From Cyanobacteria bacterium SZAS-4 (GTDB lineage Bacteria > Cyanobacteriota > Vampirovibrionia > Obscuribacterales > Obscuribacteraceae): a DNA stretch of 64,000 nucleotides. Both the position numbers and the translations under genes were made by a program. A model generated the notes under the pieces. It was not told the DNA's origin and made no database searches. It worked only from the letters and a program-made list of their open reading frames with translations. The stretch is taken from positions 41,003 through 105,002 of the forward strand of contig JAFEAT010000011.1 of assembly GCA_018266255.1 (NCBI GenBank). Direction: 5' to 3'. Within the stretch, counting starts at the first letter, position 1. Every line of letters starts with the position of its first letter. Shown here piece by piece: positions 60,948-64,000 of the stretch.

Positions 60948-63900
60948 ATGAACTTCCCCACACGACTTTACTTGTTCCTCTGCATGATTGCGGTCGTGTG
61001 TTTTGCACTCGCACCAAATGCAATGGCGAAGAATCCATGGAACGCGACTTCAGACGGAACTGAAAGTCAAAATGCGATTCGATTCCAATTTTTCGAATCA
61101 CAATATGGAAAGTACATTCCTTACGCCAAACCCAAATCGTGGGGTGGATACGCCGAATACGACCCTGTGACGGGTGCGCCAAAGCCAGGATACGTTTACG
61201 GCTCATGGTTCGAGGCGAACACACCGATTCCTTTATATACGAGATACCCTGCCACGCCGATGTCTGCGTTCTTTAACTTCCCGACTGACACAAAGGTCGA
61301 AGAAGGACGTTACAAGCACGTGATGATGCCTGCGATGGGAGACGTTCTTACCGACACACAGCATCAGGCTCACCTTACTAAAATCGTTCACGACACAGTT
61401 GCTAACTTGACTGACCCGGGTCGACTGACTGATGTGGCGATGTCGACGCAGCAGGCGCAAGCAAGCAGTCTTGGTAATGCGATGGGCGAAACAGCTAGAG
61501 ATCAGGCTGCCAGTGCAATCGATTTTTGTTCCAAGTATCTGTTCAACTTCACTGCTGATGGTGGCAATATCTGGAACAAAGTTCGCAACGAACTGTTTGT
61601 TCCAATAGGAATACTTCTGCTTCTTCCTGGTGCTGTTCTGTCACAGGTTCGGGCTGTAGCTGCAGCTGGCAATCCTGTTCTGGGAGAAGTGAATCCTTTT
61701 GATGGCATCTTGCGCAGTTTCATCGCAATTTTTTTGATTCCTGGGACATATTTGATCGTCAACTATGGCATTGACTTGTCCAACTCGATCACACTTACGA
61801 TTGCTGGTGAATACAATCGCTTGTTCAATTCGGATATGTACAAAGACGCTGTGTGTGGTGAAATTCGAGCCACTCCAGTGCGGCAGCCGTCAGAGAACAA
61901 AGACCACTACGATGTGATCACTGCTTCTATGGGACCGATTCTCGGCAGCGATACTTCTCGTGGATTGTTTGAAGGTCGCATGATCGAAACGAAAAGCGAA
62001 GATCCTTGTTCGAATATAAACAAGGCTCCGCGCGATCGCGTTGATGAAGCCGTTTCGTCAGGCGTAGTCGCCACGAGGCTTCTGGGCAACACGATTAACG
62101 CCGGTTTGACTGCGAGCTGGAATATTTTGTGCGCTTTCATGATGGCGTATTTGATGTACTTGTTTTTTGTCGGACCTGTGGTTGCCGGGCTTTGGGTCTG
62201 GCCTATGAAGCAGTTGCGCGATGCGCTTCCCAATTGGATCGAGGGCACGCTCACACTTTGTCTTTGGAGCTTGTTCTGGAATACAGTTATTCTGATCATG
62301 GCTTGTTTGAAAGGCGTGGATGAAACAGGCACGATTATGTTCAGCGCACTTAATTTCCTCGCGACTGCGTCAGTGAAATATGCATTCGACTTTGCCGGAT
62401 TGGTGAAGGCAGCTGGTCAACAAGCCGGTCAGCAAGCGCAGAGTGGTGCAGGTGCTGGTGGCGCTGGCGGTGCTGCCGGCGCTGGTGGTGCTGCCGGTGC
62501 CCATGCTTCAGCCGGAGGCGGTGCTGCCAACGCAGGAGCTTCAACACCAGGAGCTACTCCAGCACAACCAGCCGTTCCAGCCGATGGCGGCAGACACTGG
62601 AATCCAGCTTCTTACAGCTGGATTCAGAGCGGAGATGGTGGACCCGGCGAAAGCGGTGATGCCAGACCCGGTGGCACGTTCAATAATGCGTCAACGGTGC
62701 CTGGTGTGGCTGGTCCAGCTTCACCCGCTACCACACCCGCTGGCAATGGCAACGTTCCAGTCGATGCTGGCGTACCTCCGCTTGTTACATCACCAAATCC
62801 CGAGCGCATTTTGCTGCCGAACGGCGATTTCCTTACGCTAATGCGGCAAGCCGGTTCAACTACGACGGGCGTATTGGATAGCAGCGGCCATGTGGTTGGT
62901 TCATTTGAATCGGGCAGCGACGGCACTAGCTATGTACGTTTGATGAACGGAGACATGCTTCAAATTGTCAGAGACGGAAACGGCGAAAATTTCTTCTTGA
63001 ATAATGGTACAAGTACACAAGCTCTCAGACATGGCACTTTCGAAGGACACTCTCTGGTCATGCCGCACGTTGCAACAGCAGGCAGTGCCGGCAGTCATGG
63101 TTCAGCTGGCACTGCGGGTTCTGGCGGCTCTGCTGGATCTCCTCTAGCACCAGCTCCCGGCGACTCATTGTCTGTCGATCTGACACTTGCTGATGCCACA
63201 GTAGACTTGACTAGTGACACTACAGAAAGTGGCACTACCGTTGCCGCTGTTCCATCAGTGTCGACTGCCGGTGGACCAGGTTCCTCCAGTGCTGCCGCAA
63301 ATTCGACTTTGCTTGCAGCACATGCAGGTTCTGCAAACAGCGCTGCAGTTCACAGCCCTGGCGTCATCGTTCCAACGTCTGCTGGGCCAATGTTTGTTTC
63401 CAACCAGGGCGGTCATGGTACTGCCACTTTGCCTGGAAGCAATGGTGTTCCACAAACGTACGACTTCGATGAAGACCATTCTCAAACAATCAACTTGCCT
63501 GACGGTAATGTGCTCACCTTGTCGATGGCAGATGGTGTGGGCAATGTCTCTATCGCTTCGCCATCTGGTGCCACTCTCAGCTCTCTTTCACTGGGCGGCG
63601 ATACCACAGTTAACAACGCTGGGTTGTTCTACGGTAATGACGGTACTCTGCTCGGCACTAGTGCCACAACGATGGCTATGGTTAACGGAACTCCTGTTGA
63701 CACCACGGTTTATCGTGATACCGCCGGTGACATCGTTGGATATCACTCCGCCAATCACTACGGTGCTGGACAATCTGGACAACTTGGTACCTGGTATGAC
63801 GCGAACGGCGTGCAAATCAACCCAGGAGACAATCACTCGCACCTGGCACTAAATCCCGTTCTTGCCCACGCAATTGACGCTGGTGTGATCGGACCAGAGC

Positions 63901-64000
63901 CAACTCAAATCAATCCGGCACCACTTTCATCGAATGACCAATACACTCTAGCAATGCAAAGTGCTGGGGATGTGGTTAAACCATTGAATTCATTGCTGGA
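60948..64000 (+). CDS. Secretion-type polytopic membrane protein, paralogue 2, with long low-complexity tail (3' end beyond window)
   Basis: At least 1,017 aa; the frame is open to the last base. ATG 60948 follows AGAGGTC. Signal peptide (MNFPTRLYLFLCMIAVVCFA, then ending NAMA). The core repeats the upstream protein: FVPIGILLLLPGAVLSQVRA (about 215) and GILRSFIAIFLIPGTYLIVN (about 252), then more helices (AFMMAYLMYLFFVGPVVAGL, CLWSLFWNTVILIMACL). From about 490 on the protein is Ala/Gly/Ser-rich with beta-rich insertions (RILLPNGDFLTLMRQAGSTT, TINLPDGNVLTLSMADG). Reading frames at 62443 and 63214 are shadows of this gene. Confidence 0.7.
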   Translation, partial: MNFPTRLYLFLCMIAVVCFALAPNAMAKNPWNATSDGTESQNAIRFQFFESQYGKYIPYAKPKSWGGYAEYDPVTGAPKPGYVYGSWFEANTPIPLYTRYPATPMSAFFNFPTDTKVEEGRYKHVMMPAMGDVLTDTQHQAHLTKIVHDTVANLTDPGRLTDVAMSTQQAQASSLGNAMGETARDQAASAIDFCSKYLFNFTADGGNIWNKVRNELFVPIGILLLLPGAVLSQVRAVAAAGNPVLGEVNPFDGILRSFIAIFLIPGTYLIVNYGIDLSNSITLTIAGEYNRLFNSDMYKDAVCGEIRATPVRQPSENKDHYDVITASMGPILGSDTSRGLFEGRMIETKSEDPCSNINKAPRDRVDEAVSSGVVATRLLGNTINAGLTASWNILCAFMMAYLMYLFFVGPVVAGLWVWPMKQLRDALPNWIEGTLTLCLWSLFWNTVILIMACLKGVDETGTIMFSALNFLATASVKYAFDFAGLVKAAGQQAGQQAQSGAGAGGAGGAAGAGGAAGAHASAGGGAANAGASTPGATPAQPAVPADGGRHWNPASYSWIQSGDGGPGESGDARPGGTFNNASTVPGVAGPASPATTPAGNGNVPVDAGVPPLVTSPNPERILLPNGDFLTLMRQAGSTTTGVLDSSGHVVGSFESGSDGTSYVRLMNGDMLQIVRDGNGENFFLNNGTSTQALRHGTFEGHSLVMPHVATAGSAGSHGSAGTAGSGGSAGSPLAPAPGDSLSVDLTLADATVDLTSDTTESGTTVAAVPSVSTAGGPGSSSAAANSTLLAAHAGSANSAAVHSPGVIVPTSAGPMFVSNQGGHGTATLPGSNGVPQTYDFDEDHSQTINLPDGNVLTLSMADGVGNVSIASPSGATLSSLSLGGDTTVNNAGLFYGNDGTLLGTSATTMAMVNGTPVDTTVYRDTAGDIVGYHSANHYGAGQSGQLGTWYDANGVQINPGDNHSHLALNPVLAHAIDAGVIGPEPTQINPAPLSSNDQYTLAMQSAGDVVKPLNSLL

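Noticed and set aside
62443..63852. Open frames at 62443-62841 and 63214-63852
   Set aside because: Both lie in other frames of the Ala/Gly/Ser-rich tail of the large gene starting at 60948, which stays open throughout.

Overview
The window reads as chromosomal DNA of a non-photosynthetic relative of cyanobacteria, most likely a member of the Obscuribacterales (Vampirovibrionia/Melainabacteria). This is inference. It rests on intermediate GC, small families of secreted proteins with no recognised domain, Hanks-type kinases with a membrane segment and TPR tail, EF-hand and LysM proteins, BON proteins, an eukaryote-like deoxyhypusine synthase homologue and a GT20 sugar-phosphate synthase, together with the absence of any photosynthesis gene. 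There is no rRNA operon, CRISPR array, transposase or integrase in view.

Layout. 1-3.2 kb: two DUF4384-type envelope proteins, then three very small single-span membrane proteins (42, 58 and 33 aa) and a lipoprotein. 3.2-7.2 kb: a compact operon of class V aminotransferase, YheT-type hydrolase and radical SAM protein, followed by a small secreted protein. 7.3-12 kb: a GntR/FCD regulator divergent from a YflT-like membrane protein, then a polyamine catabolism pair (FAD amine oxidase and PatA-like putrescine aminotransferase). 12-19.6 kb: GT20 synthase, LRV-repeat proteins, a fatty acid hydroxylase, a hemerythrin, a coiled-coil protein and a GT4 glycosyltransferase. 19.7-29 kb: an Atg22-like MFS transporter, a TPR Ser/Thr kinase, two overlapping secreted-protein genes, a phosphatase, a deoxyhypusine synthase-like enzyme and a His-rich MerC protein. 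29-38.4 kb: DUF900 hydrolase, secreted TPR protein, EF-hand protein, methyltransferase, PlsC acyltransferase, a nuclease-like protein and several unknowns. 38.9-40.8 kb: a pseudokinase, then five tRNA genes on the minus strand, several with unusual features. 41-58.5 kb: SGNH-like protein, BON proteins, aldose epimerase, LysM protein, sodium:solute symporter, a beta-lactamase fold hydrolase, EF-hand and TPR/TonB-like proteins and a glycoamylase-like enzyme. 58.7-64 kb: a small leader gene and two tandem paralogous polytopic membrane proteins, the second running off the window with a long Ala/Gly/Ser-rich tail.

How genes work together. The amine oxidase and PatA pair points to putrescine breakdown, and the deoxyhypusine synthase homologue could be a homospermidine-type enzyme, so polyamine metabolism is a recurring theme. 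Envelope sensing and secretion dominate the rest: one active-looking kinase, one dead kinase, many signal-peptide proteins, and a secretion- or conjugation-like membrane pair at the right edge.

The most unusual signals are: (1) at least five genes whose 3' end, including the stop codon, is followed by a second diverged copy of the same 15-40 bases, in two cases differing only by synonymous changes in the original frame; (2) a tightly packed tRNA array with a Pro-type tRNA lacking the normal D-loop/T-loop contact bases, a short-variable-arm tRNA with a UAA anticodon and a Glu tRNA with C33; (3) a dispersed two-hairpin element whose second stem differs between copies in a compensatory way.
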